A model generated the notes under the pieces. That model saw nothing but the letters and a program-made list of their open reading frames with translations, was not told the DNA's origin and made no database searches. A DNA stretch of 64,000 nt from Hyphomicrobiales bacterium (GTDB lineage: Bacteria > Pseudomonadota > Alphaproteobacteria > Rhizobiales > Rhizobiaceae). The translations under genes were made by a program, and so were the position numbers. The DNA lies in the NCBI GenBank assembly GCA_900467745.1, contig UBQW01000023.1, positions 62,001 through 126,000 of the forward strand. Reading direction: 5' to 3'. Below, in pieces: positions 24,370 to 34,589 of this stretch. Each line of letters starts with the position of its first letter. Positions within the stretch are counted from its first letter, which is position 1.

Positions 24370-25389
24370 ATGAGCAAGATGTCGCATAAGAAACGCTCCA
24401 TCGTCTTCTTCATGGTACCGCAGTTTACGATGCTGCCCTTTTCGGCCGCAATCGATACGCTGCGCATCGCCAACCGCATGCTGGGCTACCAGGCCTATAC
24501 CTGGCGCCTGACATCGGTGGATGGCGAAAAGGTCTATTCCTCTTGCGGCATCGGCGTCGAGGCCAACACATCGCTGGCAGACGAGCGTCGCAACCTCGGC
24601 GGCGAGAACCGCCCGAGCATGGTGCTGGTGTGTTCCGGCATCGACGTCGAGGAATTCAACAACAAGTCCGTCAATGCGTGGTTGCGCGAATCCTACAATC
24701 GCAGCGTCGCCGTCGGCAGTCTCTGTACGGGCGCGCATGTGCTTGCCCAGGCCGGTCTCCTGAACGGCAAGCGCTGCGCGATCCACTGGGAAAACCTGCC
24801 GGGCTTCTCCGAAGCCTTCCCGCAGGCGGAGGTCTATGCCGATCTCTACGAAGTGGACAGCAATCTCTACACCTGCGCCGGCGGCACCGCCTCGCTCGAC
24901 ATGATGCTCAACCTTATCGGCGAGGATTTCGGCGAGACGCTAGTCAACCGCGTCTGCGAGCAGCACCTGACCGACCGCGTGCGCAGCCCGCACGACCGTC
25001 AGCGCCTGCCGCTGCGCGCCCGTCTCGGCGTCCAGAACGGCAAGGTTCTGTCGATCATCGAATTGATGGAAGGCAATCTCGCCGAGCCACTGTCGCTGCT
25101 GGAGATCGCAGACGGCGCCGGCCTGTCGCGCCGCCAGATCGAGCGCCTGTTCCGCCAGGAAATGGGCCGCTCCCCTGCCCGCTATTATCTCGAAATCCGG
25201 CTCGACCGCGCCCGTCACCTGCTGGTGCAATCGTCGATGCCTGTGGTCGAAGTGGCCGTCGCCTGCGGCTTCGTTTCCGCGTCGCACTTCTCCAAGTGTT
25301 ATCGCGAACTCTACCACCGCTCGCCGCAGCAGGAGCGCGCCGAGCGGAAAATGACGATGGCGACAGCACGACAGGCCATCGCCGCCTGA
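24370..25389 (+). CDS. GlxA-type transcriptional regulator (DJ-1/PfpI domain plus AraC helix-turn-helix)
   Basis: This 339-residue protein has a DJ-1/PfpI-like domain (about 10-190) with the nucleophile-elbow motif GSLCTGAHVLAQAG, then an AraC DNA-binding domain (about 235-325): LSLLEIADGAGLSRRQIERLFRQ and VVEVAVACGFVSASHFSKCYRE. This architecture matches GlxA/GbdR-type activators, which often control glycine-betaine or amino-acid use. The target genes are not in view. It stands alone, followed by a strong terminator. Confidence 0.88.
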   Translation: MSKMSHKKRSIVFFMVPQFTMLPFSAAIDTLRIANRMLGYQAYTWRLTSVDGEKVYSSCGIGVEANTSLADERRNLGGENRPSMVLVCSGIDVEEFNNKSVNAWLRESYNRSVAVGSLCTGAHVLAQAGLLNGKRCAIHWENLPGFSEAFPQAEVYADLYEVDSNLYTCAGGTASLDMMLNLIGEDFGETLVNRVCEQHLTDRVRSPHDRQRLPLRARLGVQNGKVLSIIELMEGNLAEPLSLLEIADGAGLSRRQIERLFRQEMGRSPARYYLEIRLDRARHLLVQSSMPVVEVAVACGFVSASHFSKCYRELYHRSPQQERAERKMTMATARQAIAA

Positions 25390-25414
25390 GCAGAAAAGCA
25401 AACCCAAAACGAAA

Positions 25415-25453
25415 AGAACCCGAAACGCTCCACGCGCTTCGGGTTCTCTTTTT
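25415..25453 (+). terminator. Rho-independent terminator between convergent genes
   Basis: AGAACCCGAA (25415-25424) pairs with TTCGGGTTCT (25438-25447), then CTTTTT. It ends the GlxA-type gene; A-rich DNA on the other side gives it a weaker minus-strand role. Confidence 0.85.
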
Positions 25454-25478
25454 ACAGGCGGCCTAAGAAACCGCGGCG

Positions 25479-26309
25479 TCAGGCGCTCTTGCGCATCGGC
25501 TGCATCGATTGGATCTGCAGCAGCGTGTCGAGGTTCTGATTGACGCGGCAATAAAACTCTTCGTCGATGAACGGCCGCAGCATGAAGTCGTTGCCGCCGG
25601 CCTTCAGGAACCGCGCCGAGAGCAAACGGTTGGACGAGGACGACACGCCGATGATCCGCAACTGATGCGAGCCGATGCTGGAACGGATGCGTCGCGTCAG
25701 TTCGAAGCCGTCGATATCAGGCATGTTGTAGTCGGTGATCATCAATCCGATGTCGCGGTTGGCTTTGAGGATCTCAAGCGCCTTGGCGCCGCTATCGGCC
25801 GTGCTCACACGGAAATTATAGCGCTTCAGGCGGCTCGACAGCAGCGCGCGTGCCGTGGCGCTGTCGTCGACGATCAACACGTGATGACGATGGTTGGTCA
25901 GGAAGCGGCAGATGGATTCGGCCAGGAGATCGACGGCGAACACATTGTCCTTGAGGATGTAGTCGACGATATCCTTGGCCAGCAGCTTGTCGCGCATGCC
26001 TTCATGGAACGTACCGGTGAAGACGATCGTCGGAATGCTGAGATCGACGAGATACTCAAGCGCCTCGCCGTTCTCGGCGCCCGGCAGATTGATGTTGGAA
26101 ATGGCGAGCGTGATTTCCTGGGACGACTTGTCGTAGCACAGCTGGAGATCTTCGAAATTCCGGCAGATCTCCACGTCGATATTGAAGAGTTCCTTCAAAC
26201 GCGTGCTGATCATCGACGTAAAGACGTTCGAATCCTCCGCCAGAACAATACGAACATCATTAAATGTGTCGCCGGAATACTGCATCCCGGAAATCCCCAA
26301 AAACGCCAT
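25479..26309 (-). CDS. Dual-receiver response regulator, first receiver degenerate
   Basis: This 276-residue protein has two CheY-like receiver domains and no output domain. The first (about 18-135) has VLAEDSN but Asn72 at the phosphoacceptor place (ISNINLP). The second (about 143-265) is complete, with VLIVDDS, Asp193 in ITDYNMPD and a conserved GVSSSS. So only the second should be phosphorylated; the first may be a protein-docking surface. Such output-free tandem receivers often act in phosphorelays. ATG 26309 is chosen because the receiver follows directly; upstream in-frame ATGs add a non-homologous tail. Confidence 0.85.
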   Translation of the reverse strand: MAFLGISGMQYSGDTFNDVRIVLAEDSNVFTSMISTRLKELFNIDVEICRNFEDLQLCYDKSSQEITLAISNINLPGAENGEALEYLVDLSIPTIVFTGTFHEGMRDKLLAKDIVDYILKDNVFAVDLLAESICRFLTNHRHHVLIVDDSATARALLSSRLKRYNFRVSTADSGAKALEILKANRDIGLMITDYNMPDIDGFELTRRIRSSIGSHQLRIIGVSSSSNRLLSARFLKAGGNDFMLRPFIDEEFYCRVNQNLDTLLQIQSMQPMRKSA

Positions 26310-26504
26310 GTCAAAACCCCAAAATGAAATCGGTCTCCCTGCTTCAAATCGGTACATGGGGCGGTTTGAATAAGTATTAAACGGCAAGCTTACTTGCGGC
26401 ACAAACGACCGCAAGAAGACGCCGCAGGGCCTTTCTTCGCAACATGATTAAAGGACTGTTCGCGCAGCGCTATTCTATCGCCTAGTGACAAGCAGGCAGA
26501 CGGC

Positions 26505-29048
26505 TTAGCCGTCCGCCGTCTTCCCGCGCAGCCGGCGAACGCGGCCATCGTCCTCGTCGATCTTGGCGTCGCCGGAAACCTCTTCCGCTGCCGGCTCCGG
26601 CGCCAGGATCTCGGCGTCGGGCGTGACGGTATCGGGCTGGCGGTGGAACACCACGTCGCTTTGCGGCAGCGGGATCTCGATCGCTTCCTGGCGGAAGCGC
26701 TTGAGGATCGCGATCCTGAGATCATTGCGCACCTTCAGCCCGTCGCCCATGTCGCCGAGCATGAAGCGCAGCTCGAAATCCAGCGAATAAGGACCGAAGC
26801 GCAGGAACTCGACATGCGGCTCCGGATTGCGCAGCACCAGCGGCACGGCATTCACCAGTTCGAGCAGGATATCCATCACCTTCTGAGGGTCGGAATCATA
26901 GCTCACCGAAACAGGGATCTCGGAGCGTCCCATCTTGTTGCGATGGGTCCAGTTGCCGACATTGGCGTTGATCAGCTCCGAGTTCGGCACGATGATCGAC
27001 TGCTTGCGGAAGGTCTCGATCTCAGTCGCACGCACCGAGATGCGCTTGACGATACCCTCGGCCGTACCCGAGACCACGTGGTCACCGACCTTGAACGGAC
27101 GCTCGACGAGCAGGATCAGGCCGGACACGAAGTTCGACACGATGTTCTGCAAGCCGAAACCGATACCGACCGACAGGGCCGAGGCGACCAGCGCGAAGCT
27201 CGACAGATCGATACCGGCCGCCGACACGCCGATCAGCGCCGCGATGCCGACGCCCAGATAGCCGATGCCCGTCTTGACCGAGTTGCGCACGCCAAGGTCG
27301 ACATGGCTGCGGGCCATGACGTTGTTGTCGAGCCAGCGCTGGATCCAGCGCGTCAGGAGATAGCAGCCGGCGAACAGCAGGATACCCGTGAGTATGCCGA
27401 CCAGCGAAATGCTGATGCCGCCGAGACGAACCTCCGTGAACAGGCGGTAGGCGATCAGCTGAAGGTCCTGCACATGGAAGCCCCAGAGCAGCAGGATCAG
27501 CGGAATACCGGTCGCCAGCGCCACGCCATAGATGCAGAAGCCGACGAGCAGCCCGACCTGATCGATCACGACGGGCCCGAGCTTGAAGCGCGTCGCCAGA
27601 TATTGGCCCGGCCGCGTATCGCCGAAAGTTTCCGTCCGCGAAATCGCCTTGCCCGAGAGCAGGCCGATATAGGTCGTCACACCGATCGCGCCGGTAAAGA
27701 TCAGCTGCGAGGCGATGAAGCGCGCGAAACCGACATAGCCGGTCAGCGCCGCGAAGATGAGGCCGCCACCGAGTACGCGGAGCACGATCGCCAGCCCCTT
27801 CGGCCAATGCCGGCCAGGCGCATCGGGATCACGGCTCTTCGCCATCATCGGCCGCCCGAAGGATGCCGCGATCAGGATCAGGCCGATGATCAGCGCCGCG
27901 ATCCAGCTGCGGACGACGGTGAGCACCAGCGGCGAGCCCATCGATTCGCTGATGCTGCCGAAGAAGAAATCCAGCGCATGAACGATCGCCATGGCCAGCA
28001 GGCAGGCGCTGATCGAGCTCGCGCCACGATTGGACAGGCGGACGAGACGCCACTGCGGATCGCGCGGCGCGAACACGGCATTGGTGAAGCGTCGAACGAA
28101 ATAGATGACGCCGATCGTCGAAAACAGCGCCGCAACGACGGGCGCGATGTCGGGCCTCAGAACGTTGAAGCTATCGAGGAAGAGATAGGACGTGACCAGC
28201 AGTGTCGCGAGCGACAGCGTCCTGACCAGCGTCGACCAGAAGGCAATCGACAGGCGGCTAATGTAAGAGGGCGGCTCGTCGCTCTCCTTGCGCTGCAGAT
28301 AGTGACCGAAAAGCCGGTAGCTGCCGGAGAGAAGGATCAGCGCTGTTGCGAGCGACATGAAGATCGCCGCGGCAAAGGCAAAGGCCTTGAACTTCAGCAC
28401 GAAGCCCAGCCAGCTCGCCAGCGCCTGCTGGAATGCGCCGACTTCCTGCACAAACGCGGTGCCGGCGTCGGCAAGCACGGAGGCGGAAATGTCGCTGCGG
28501 CGAAGCAGCGTCGCGGCAAACAGCTTGCGGCGCAGTTCCGCGATCTGGTTGCTCATCCGCCCGAGCGAGGCGGTCAGCGTTTCGGCATCGCCCTGCACCA
28601 CGTTGAGCTGCGCGCGCTCCGACATCAAGGCGTTTCGCTCGTTGGCGACGATCTCGGCCTCGGGCGGCTGCCCGTCCTTCGGCGGCTCGCCGAGCTCGGC
28701 CAGGCGCGCCTTGATCTGATCGAGACGCGGCGTGATACCGCCGGCAATCCCGGCAACGCCGCGATTGAGCTCATCCGCCCGTCCGGCCAACGCCACCAGT
28801 CCGTCATCGTCGTCGACGTTCTGCTTCAAGTTTTCCTGAAGTGCCGCAAAATCGGCCTTCGCCTTGGCCATATGCTTGGCGGCCTGATCGCCCGGCCCGC
28901 TTTGCGCCGGAGGAGTCTGCTCAGCGGCTGGCTGAGCGCTCTGCGTAGGTGCTGCGGGTGGAGGGGTCTGCGCATGGCTGGAACCCGCGCCGGCCATGGC
29001 CAACGAGACAAACAATAAGCTCTGAAGCAGAAAACGTGTCAGCCGCAA
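26505..29048 (-). CDS. DUF3772-containing mechanosensitive (MscS-family) channel
   Basis: This 847-residue protein has a signal peptide (1-26, ending SSHA-Q), a periplasmic coiled-coil/DUF3772 part (about 55-210), some ten membrane spans, then the MscS core: ALSVGIGFGLQNIVSNFVSGLILLVERPFKVGD and the beta domain ISVRATEIETFRKQSIIVPNSELI. It belongs to the large MscK-like class that opens under membrane tension and protects against osmotic downshock. The C-terminal cytosolic tail is charged and disordered. It is monocistronic. Confidence 0.92.
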   Translation of the reverse strand: MRLTRFLLQSLLFVSLAMAGAGSSHAQTPPPAAPTQSAQPAAEQTPPAQSGPGDQAAKHMAKAKADFAALQENLKQNVDDDDGLVALAGRADELNRGVAGIAGGITPRLDQIKARLAELGEPPKDGQPPEAEIVANERNALMSERAQLNVVQGDAETLTASLGRMSNQIAELRRKLFAATLLRRSDISASVLADAGTAFVQEVGAFQQALASWLGFVLKFKAFAFAAAIFMSLATALILLSGSYRLFGHYLQRKESDEPPSYISRLSIAFWSTLVRTLSLATLLVTSYLFLDSFNVLRPDIAPVVAALFSTIGVIYFVRRFTNAVFAPRDPQWRLVRLSNRGASSISACLLAMAIVHALDFFFGSISESMGSPLVLTVVRSWIAALIIGLILIAASFGRPMMAKSRDPDAPGRHWPKGLAIVLRVLGGGLIFAALTGYVGFARFIASQLIFTGAIGVTTYIGLLSGKAISRTETFGDTRPGQYLATRFKLGPVVIDQVGLLVGFCIYGVALATGIPLILLLWGFHVQDLQLIAYRLFTEVRLGGISISLVGILTGILLFAGCYLLTRWIQRWLDNNVMARSHVDLGVRNSVKTGIGYLGVGIAALIGVSAAGIDLSSFALVASALSVGIGFGLQNIVSNFVSGLILLVERPFKVGDHVVSGTAEGIVKRISVRATEIETFRKQSIIVPNSELINANVGNWTHRNKMGRSEIPVSVSYDSDPQKVMDILLELVNAVPLVLRNPEPHVEFLRFGPYSLDFELRFMLGDMGDGLKVRNDLRIAILKRFRQEAIEIPLPQSDVVFHRQPDTVTPDAEILAPEPAAEEVSGDAKIDEDDGRVRRLRGKTADG

Positions 29049-29225
29049 GGTATCCCCGCCAAGTTTGGTAGCAAGTTCGACAGTAGAACGAGCGCCCGCT
29101 TTTCATAGGAAAGAAAGGCGACAGAAAGGCGACGCGGCTCGAAGCAATCATCTGAGCCCTCGCTATCACGTCGCGATCCGGGCGGCGACGTGGAAATCGG
29201 CCGCACCCGGATCACCGTCTAGGCG

Positions 29226-30665
29226 CTACCGCTGACGCTTGTGTCCCGAAACCTCGGCACCGGCATCGTGAGGCAATTGCAGAAACCGTAGCGTCGAAAC
29301 GACGCCGATCGCGCCGATGACAACGAAAGCCCAGCGAAAATCGACAAGTCCGGGATCACCAAGCCCTCGAACCGCCGCCGACACGTTCAGAACCGCAGCC
29401 GCAATCGCGACACCGAGCAGCATCGACATCTGCTGCAGCATGCTCGACAAGGTCGAGGCCGAGCTTCTCTGCGCGCCGCTGATATCGGCAAAGGCAATCG
29501 TGTTGAGCGCGGTAAACTGCATGGAGCGCGACAGGCCTGTCATGAACAGCAGGGCATAAATCACCACGCGCGGCGTCTCCGGCACGAGAAAGCCGCAAGC
29601 CGCAATCGTCAGCGCCGCGATCAGCCCGTTGAAGAAGAGCACCGTCCGGAAGCCGAACCGGGCAAGCAACGGCGTCGTCACCGTCTTCATGCTGAGATTG
29701 CCGAGGAAATAGACCAGCAGATAGATACCCGCCTCGATCGAGCTCAGCCCGAAGCCGAGCTGGAACAACAAGGGCAGCAAAAACGGCGGCGCGTTGATGG
29801 ACGTGCGGCTTGCGGTTCCGGCCGACAGCGTGGCGATGGCGAAAGTCTGCACCTTGAAGGACGAGAGATCGAGCAGCGGATTGTCGACCCGCATGAAATG
29901 CCGGTAGGCGATGAAAGACAGCACGATGCCGGCAACCAGCATGGCGCCGACCGGCAAAAGACCGCCATGCCATTTCGCCGACAGCTCGAGCGCCGCCAGA
30001 AGCAGCGTCAGCCCGGCGCCGCTGAGGATAAAGCCACGCACGTCGAGCCGTCCGGCATCCTCCTCGCGCTGCTCCGGCACGAAACGCCAGACAAGCGCCA
30101 TACCGAGCACACCGATCGGAAGATTGATCAGGAAGTTCCAGTGCCAGCTTGCATAGGTGGTGATGACGCTTCCTAGCAGCGGCCCGATGACGGGTGCCGT
30201 CAGCGCCGGCCATGTAATGAGTGCGATGGCCTGCACCAGTTCGGACTTGCGCGCGTTCTTCAACACGATGATCCGCCCCACCGGCGTCATCAGCGCGCTG
30301 CCGGCGCCCTGGACCGCGCGGGCAAGCACGAACTGGGTGAGATTTTCGGAAAGCCCACAGAGCAGCGAGGCGACGGTGAACACGGCGATGGACGCCATGA
30401 AGACGCGCCGCGCACCATAGCGATCGCCAAGCCAGCCCGACAGCGGAATGAAGGCCGCCATGGTCAGCATGTAGACGGTGATGCCGATGCTCATCGATAT
30501 CGTGGGAACACCGAAGCTCGCCGCCATCTGCGGCAGCGAGGTGGTGACGATCGTGCCGTCAAGGATCTGCATGAAGAAGGATACGGCGACGACAAGCGCC
30601 ACTATTTTCGAACGGCGCGCGCTGCCCGCGTCACCATCCGCCTCGACCGTCTCAACTGCTGTCAT
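29226..30665 (-). CDS. DHA2-family (EmrB/QacA-like) MFS multidrug exporter
   Basis: This protein of about 479 residues has 14 predicted spans. It carries the DHA2 motifs: LDGTIVTTSLPQMAASF in span 1, GWLGDRYGARRVFMASI (motif A), RAVQGAGSALMTPVGRIIV and GPLLGSVIT (motif C). Such proteins export drugs or other hydrophobic compounds with proton antiport. No adjacent membrane-fusion protein gene is present, so it may act alone in the inner membrane. ATG 30665 is preferred over the adjacent TTG. Confidence 0.9.
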   Translation of the reverse strand: MTAVETVEADGDAGSARRSKIVALVVAVSFFMQILDGTIVTTSLPQMAASFGVPTISMSIGITVYMLTMAAFIPLSGWLGDRYGARRVFMASIAVFTVASLLCGLSENLTQFVLARAVQGAGSALMTPVGRIIVLKNARKSELVQAIALITWPALTAPVIGPLLGSVITTYASWHWNFLINLPIGVLGMALVWRFVPEQREEDAGRLDVRGFILSGAGLTLLLAALELSAKWHGGLLPVGAMLVAGIVLSFIAYRHFMRVDNPLLDLSSFKVQTFAIATLSAGTASRTSINAPPFLLPLLFQLGFGLSSIEAGIYLLVYFLGNLSMKTVTTPLLARFGFRTVLFFNGLIAALTIAACGFLVPETPRVVIYALLFMTGLSRSMQFTALNTIAFADISGAQRSSASTLSSMLQQMSMLLGVAIAAAVLNVSAAVRGLGDPGLVDFRWAFVVIGAIGVVSTLRFLQLPHDAGAEVSGHKRQR

Positions 30666-30840
30666 CAATCTGCCAATGTGAAATCTGGATCAAACGGCCG
30701 GCAACAGCACGTGCGGCGTGGGGCGTCGGTCGACCCGATCGTAGATAGGCCCATCCCGCCGAGTGGGAAAGGGAAAAACGACCGACGCGGGCAATTTCGA
30801 TGAGCCGGCGCACATGACATCAGTCAAATCTGCGGCATCA

Positions 30841-31995
30841 TCAGCCGAGGATGTTGGTGATCGCACGCATGAAGACGCCGGCCCCGATCGGGATCAACGC
30901 CTCGGGAAAATCATAATCCGGATTGTGCAATTGCGGATGCGTTTCGCCCGACCCGAGGAAGAACATCGCCGACGGCGCGACGGTTCGAAACAGCCCGAAA
31001 TCCTCCGAACCCTTCATCGGCAGCAGCCGGCTGTCGCTCTGATGGCTGACGCCCTCGTCATCCAGCGCCCGCCGCAACGCATCGACGGCCTCCGGCGAAT
31101 TGAAGCACTGATGAAACACATCCTCATAGCTGATCTCGATCTCAAGCCCGGCCGCAGCCGCCTCGTTCTTCGCCAGCATCTCGGCGCGCTGCACCAGGCC
31201 GGCCATCCGCTCGTCGGTCAGCGTCCTCAACGTTGCCCATATCTCGGCCCGCCCGGGGCTGATACCGAAGGCAGGCTCGCCGAGCCGGGCGTGGGTGACG
31301 GTCACGAGCGCGAAGTCGGGACCGACAGGCGCAACGCTCCCAAGAGCGGTCAAGCCGCCAAGGAGGCTCGCCAGCGCAAATGTCGGCGCAACGCCATCCT
31401 CCGGGCAGGACGCGTGGGAAGTCTTGCCGTTGAGAACGATCTTCATCCCGCGCGACGCGCAGTTGACCGGACCTTCGCGCAGCAGCACATGGCCCAAAGG
31501 CACGCCTGGAAGATTGTGCAGCGAGAGCGCCATATCGGGCTTCAGCGTCGCGAACTGAGGATCGGCAAGCACCGCGGCGGCACCCGCGCCATTCTCCTCG
31601 GCCGGCTGGAACAGGAGGATCACACGCCCCTTGTTCGGCCGCTTCTGCCCGAGAGCCGTCGCAACGGCCATCAGGATCGACATGTGCCCGTCGTGTCCGC
31701 AAAGATGTCCCTTGCCCGGGATCGTCGACCGATATTCCTCGGCGGAGATCTCCTCGATCGGCAATCCATCGAGCTCGCAGCGGATGAGCACCGTCGGCCC
31801 CGGAATAGCCCCGTCATAGACCGCCGCGACACCATGCCCGCCAAGGTTCGACACGATCCGATCGGGCTTTGCCAGAAGCAGCGCTTCCTGCACCCGGCGC
31901 GCGGTCTCGACCTCTTCGCACGACACCTCGGGATAGCGGTGAAGCTCGCGGCGAAACGCGGTGATATTTGAAAGCTCTTCCTGCGTCAGAAACAT
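30841..31995 (-). CDS. M20-family amidohydrolase / peptidase
   Basis: This 384-residue metallohydrolase has the dinuclear metal site motifs HLCGHDGHMSILM and FQPAEENGAGA, the bacterial exopeptidase dimerisation domain (about 180-290) and a late MKGSEDFGLF. It belongs to the hippurate hydrolase/IAA-amino-acid hydrolase group that cleaves N-acyl amino acids in the cytosol. AGGA before ATG 31995 supports the start; the frame extends further but with non-family sequence. An IclR gene is divergent 166 bases away and probably regulates it. Confidence 0.88.
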   Translation of the reverse strand: MFLTQEELSNITAFRRELHRYPEVSCEEVETARRVQEALLLAKPDRIVSNLGGHGVAAVYDGAIPGPTVLIRCELDGLPIEEISAEEYRSTIPGKGHLCGHDGHMSILMAVATALGQKRPNKGRVILLFQPAEENGAGAAAVLADPQFATLKPDMALSLHNLPGVPLGHVLLREGPVNCASRGMKIVLNGKTSHASCPEDGVAPTFALASLLGGLTALGSVAPVGPDFALVTVTHARLGEPAFGISPGRAEIWATLRTLTDERMAGLVQRAEMLAKNEAAAAGLEIEISYEDVFHQCFNSPEAVDALRRALDDEGVSHQSDSRLLPMKGSEDFGLFRTVAPSAMFFLGSGETHPQLHNPDYDFPEALIPIGAGVFMRAITNILG

Positions 31996-32130
31996 CGGCG
32001 TCATCCTGCAAATCTGCCGCATGCTATGTGCGCGTGACCTAGGTAGCAAGCCGCTTCGTGAAACGGCGAAGTTGTCCCGGATTGCCGAAAGCGGCGCCGA
32101 ACTTTCGCTTTTCGGCTTCCGCTTATTTGT

Positions 32131-32146
32131 ATATGTAAAGGCATAT
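32131..32146. promoter_or_regulatory. Short inverted repeat before the IclR gene
   Basis: ATATG (32131-32135) and CATAT (32142-32146) flank TAAAGG, 16 bases before the IclR start, in the divergent promoter region. It could be an autoregulatory operator. Confidence 0.35.
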
Positions 32147-32161
32147 TCACAGGAGAACAGC

Positions 32162-32947
32162 ATGGACGCGGATGAAGCCGACCGGTACCGGGCGCCTGCC
32201 TTGGACAAGGGGCTTGATATCCTCGAGCTTCTGGCGAGCGTCGAGGAGGGGCTGACCCAGGCGGAAATCGCCAAGCGCCTCGACCGCAGTCCCAACGAAT
32301 TCTACCGCATGCTCGACCGGCTCGTGCGCCGCGGATATGTCACGAAGCTCGAGGGCGACCGCTTCACGCTGACGCTCAAGCTCTTCGGCCTGTCGCAGCT
32401 GCATGCCCCTGCCCGCCGCCTCGCCTCCTTCGCCATGCCGCTGATGCGCGACCTCGCGCAACGCACGCGCCAGGCGAACCATCTGGTAGTATTCGATCGG
32501 GGTTCCGCCGTCGTCATCGCCCAGCACGAGGCGCCGAACTACTGGGGCATCTCGATCCGCGTCGGCTCGCATATGAGCCTGCTCGAAACCGGCTCCGGCC
32601 ACGTGTTGCTCGCCTTCCGCACCGATGAGGAACGCGAGATGATGATCGCCGAACACGCCCGTGATCCCAAGACCAAGCGGCCGGGACCGGAGTTCTACCA
32701 ACGCCTGAGCGACATCCGTGAACGCGGCTACGAGAAGATGCCGAGCGCCCAGACCGCCGGCGTCCACAACCTCTCCGCCCCGATCCTCGGCCCCGACGGC
32801 CGCGTCATCGCCGCCCTCACCTGCCCCTATATCGGCCTGGTCAACGCACCTGACGCGCCCGATATCGACGGGACGATTGTCATGCTGCAGCAGGCCGCCC
32901 GTGACCTCTCACTGCTCGCCGGATCGGACGTCAAGATCACGGGCTGA
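32162..32947 (+). CDS. IclR-family transcriptional regulator
   Basis: This 261-residue protein has the N-terminal winged helix-turn-helix [47 protein letters not shown] and the C-terminal ligand-binding domain with [14 protein letters not shown] and [30 protein letters not shown] upstream of ATG 32162 fixes the start. Divergent from the M20 amidohydrolase, which is its likely target. Its last 11 bases overlap the convergent glpK end. Confidence 0.9.
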   Translation: MDADEADRYRAPALDKGLDILELLASVEEGLTQAEIAKRLDRSPNEFYRMLDRLVRRGYVTKLEGDRFTLTLKLFGLSQLHAPARRLASFAMPLMRDLAQRTRQANHLVVFDRGSAVVIAQHEAPNYWGISIRVGSHMSLLETGSGHVLLAFRTDEEREMMIAEHARDPKTKRPGPEFYQRLSDIRERGYEKMPSAQTAGVHNLSAPILGPDGRVIAALTCPYIGLVNAPDAPDIDGTIVMLQQAARDLSLLAGSDVKITG

Positions 32948-34439
32948 GCGGGCGGGAAACCGTTCGCGATACGGCATCGCGCCAGCCGGCGATCTTCGCC
33001 TGTCTTTCGGTATCCGGCATCGTCGGCAGGAACTGGCGGTCGCTGTGCCATGCTTTCGCGAAAGCGGCGCGATCCGGCCAGACACCCGCCCGTGAACCGG
33101 CAAGCCATGCAGCACCGAGAGCCGTCGTTTCTTGCGCTGCGGCGCGATCCACGGGATTGGCGACGATGTCGGCGAGACGCTGCATCGTCCAGTCGGAATT
33201 CGTCATGCCGCCATCGACCCTAAGCACTGTCCCGGTCCGACGCTCGCCCCAATCCTTGCGCATGGCCACGAGCAGGTCCAGCGTCTGGTACGCGACCGAT
33301 TCAAGCGCCGCATGCGCCAGCTCCGCCGGCCCGCTGTTGCGGGTCAATCCAAAGATGGCGCCGCGCGCCTGCGGGTCCCAATAGGGCGCGCCGAGACCGG
33401 TGAATGCGGGCACCATGTAGACGCGTTGCCCCTGATCGGCCGCAACAGCCAGAGCGCCGCTGTCGGAGGCACGCGAAATGAGGCCGAGCCCATCGCGCAG
33501 CCATTGCACGGCGGCTCCCGCAATGAAGATCGACCCTTCGAGCGCATAGGTCGTTTCGCCGTCCAGCCGATAAGCGATCGTCGTCAGCATCCGGTTCGAC
33601 GAGGCAACCCGATCCCGGCCGGTGTTGAGCAGCGCGAAGCAACCCGTCCCATAAGTCGATTTCATCATGCCAGGATCAAAACAGGCATTGCCGATCGTCG
33701 CCGCCTGCTGGTCTCCGGCAACGCCCAGGATCGGGATTGCCGCTCCGAGGATCGACTTGTCCGTGACCCCGAAATCATCAGCGCAGTCCTTGACGTCAGG
33801 CAGCAGCGGCGCCGGTATTGCAAGCACGCCCAAAAGCTCGTCGTCCCAGGCCGCATCGGTGATGTTGTAGAGCATGGTCCGCGAAGCGTTGGTCGCGTCG
33901 GTCGCGTGAACCCGCCCGGCCGTCAAATTGAAGATAAGCCAGCTGTCGATGGTGCCGAAGCAAACACCGCCCATCCGCGCGCGCTCCCGCAGGCCGTCGA
34001 CATTGTCGAGCAGCCAGCGCAGCTTGGTACCGGAGAAATAGGGATCGAGCAGCAGCCCCGTCTTGGCGCGAACCAGCTTCTCGTAGCCATCCGCCTTGAG
34101 GCTGTCGCAGATCTCGGCGGTGCGCCTGTCCTGCCAGACGATTGCCCTGTAAAGCGGCCTTCCGGTCTTGCGGTCCCACACAACGGTCGTTTCACGCTGA
34201 TTGGTGATCCCGATCGCGGCGATCGCCGAGGCCGCGATGCCGGCCTTGTCGACCGCCTGCCGCGCGGTGGCGACGACGCTCTCCCATATCTCGCAGGCAT
34301 CATGTTCGACCCAGCCCGCCTGCGGATAATGCTGCCGGACGTCCATCTGCGCCGAGGCGACCATCGTCATTCTGTCGTCGAAGATGATTGCCCGCGACGA
34401 CGTCGTGCCCTGATCGATCGCCAGAATGAACCCGCCCAT
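32937..34439 (-). CDS. glpK: Glycerol kinase
   Basis: This 500-residue FGGY-family kinase phosphorylates glycerol with ATP to glycerol 3-phosphate in the cytosol. The N-terminus [15 protein letters not shown] is the phosphate-binding loop. Later motifs include [16 protein letters not shown] and [17 protein letters not shown], and [16 protein letters not shown] is the adenosine-binding end. ATG 34439 is chosen since the family starts [11 protein letters not shown]; the frame opens further upstream. It is the last gene of the minus-strand glp operon, separated from glpV by a gap with two hairpins, which may set its level. Confidence 0.96.
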   Translation of the reverse strand: MGGFILAIDQGTTSSRAIIFDDRMTMVASAQMDVRQHYPQAGWVEHDACEIWESVVATARQAVDKAGIAASAIAAIGITNQRETTVVWDRKTGRPLYRAIVWQDRRTAEICDSLKADGYEKLVRAKTGLLLDPYFSGTKLRWLLDNVDGLRERARMGGVCFGTIDSWLIFNLTAGRVHATDATNASRTMLYNITDAAWDDELLGVLAIPAPLLPDVKDCADDFGVTDKSILGAAIPILGVAGDQQAATIGNACFDPGMMKSTYGTGCFALLNTGRDRVASSNRMLTTIAYRLDGETTYALEGSIFIAGAAVQWLRDGLGLISRASDSGALAVAADQGQRVYMVPAFTGLGAPYWDPQARGAIFGLTRNSGPAELAHAALESVAYQTLDLLVAMRKDWGERRTGTVLRVDGGMTNSDWTMQRLADIVANPVDRAAAQETTALGAAWLAGSRAGVWPDRAAFAKAWHSDRQFLPTMPDTERQAKIAGWRDAVSRTVSRPLSP

Positions 34440-34518
34440 GATCTGTTCCAACTGAATAGGATTACCGTTCCCGCCGCTCGAAGGGCAGGTTGCCAACATG
34501 GATTTGAAAATGGAGAGA

Positions 34519-34579
34519 GCCGGCGACAGCCTTCGCGTGCCGCCGGCATGGAGAGTGGCCGGGGTTTAAAACCCCGGCC
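34519..34579 (-). repeat. Two hairpins between glpV and glpK
   Basis: GGCCGGGGTTT / AAACCCCGGCC (34557-34567 and 34569-34579, centre A) is a perfect 11-bp stem right after the glpV stop. A second stem, GCCGGCG / CGCCGGC, spans 34519-34547. Neither is followed by a long U-run on the minus strand. They could protect the upstream mRNA end or weaken read-through to glpK. Confidence 0.65.
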
Positions 34580-34589
34580 ATGGCGCCCG

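Noticed and set aside
26643..29018. A 791-codon open frame on the plus strand opposite the MscS-type channel
   Set aside because: It mirrors a gene with full family support; the product is a low-complexity run of Arg, Asp, Gln and His typical of antisense frames in GC-rich DNA.
30763..31971. A 402-codon plus-strand frame opposite the M20 hydrolase
   Set aside because: The opposite strand has complete metal-site motifs of the M20 family; this frame shows none.
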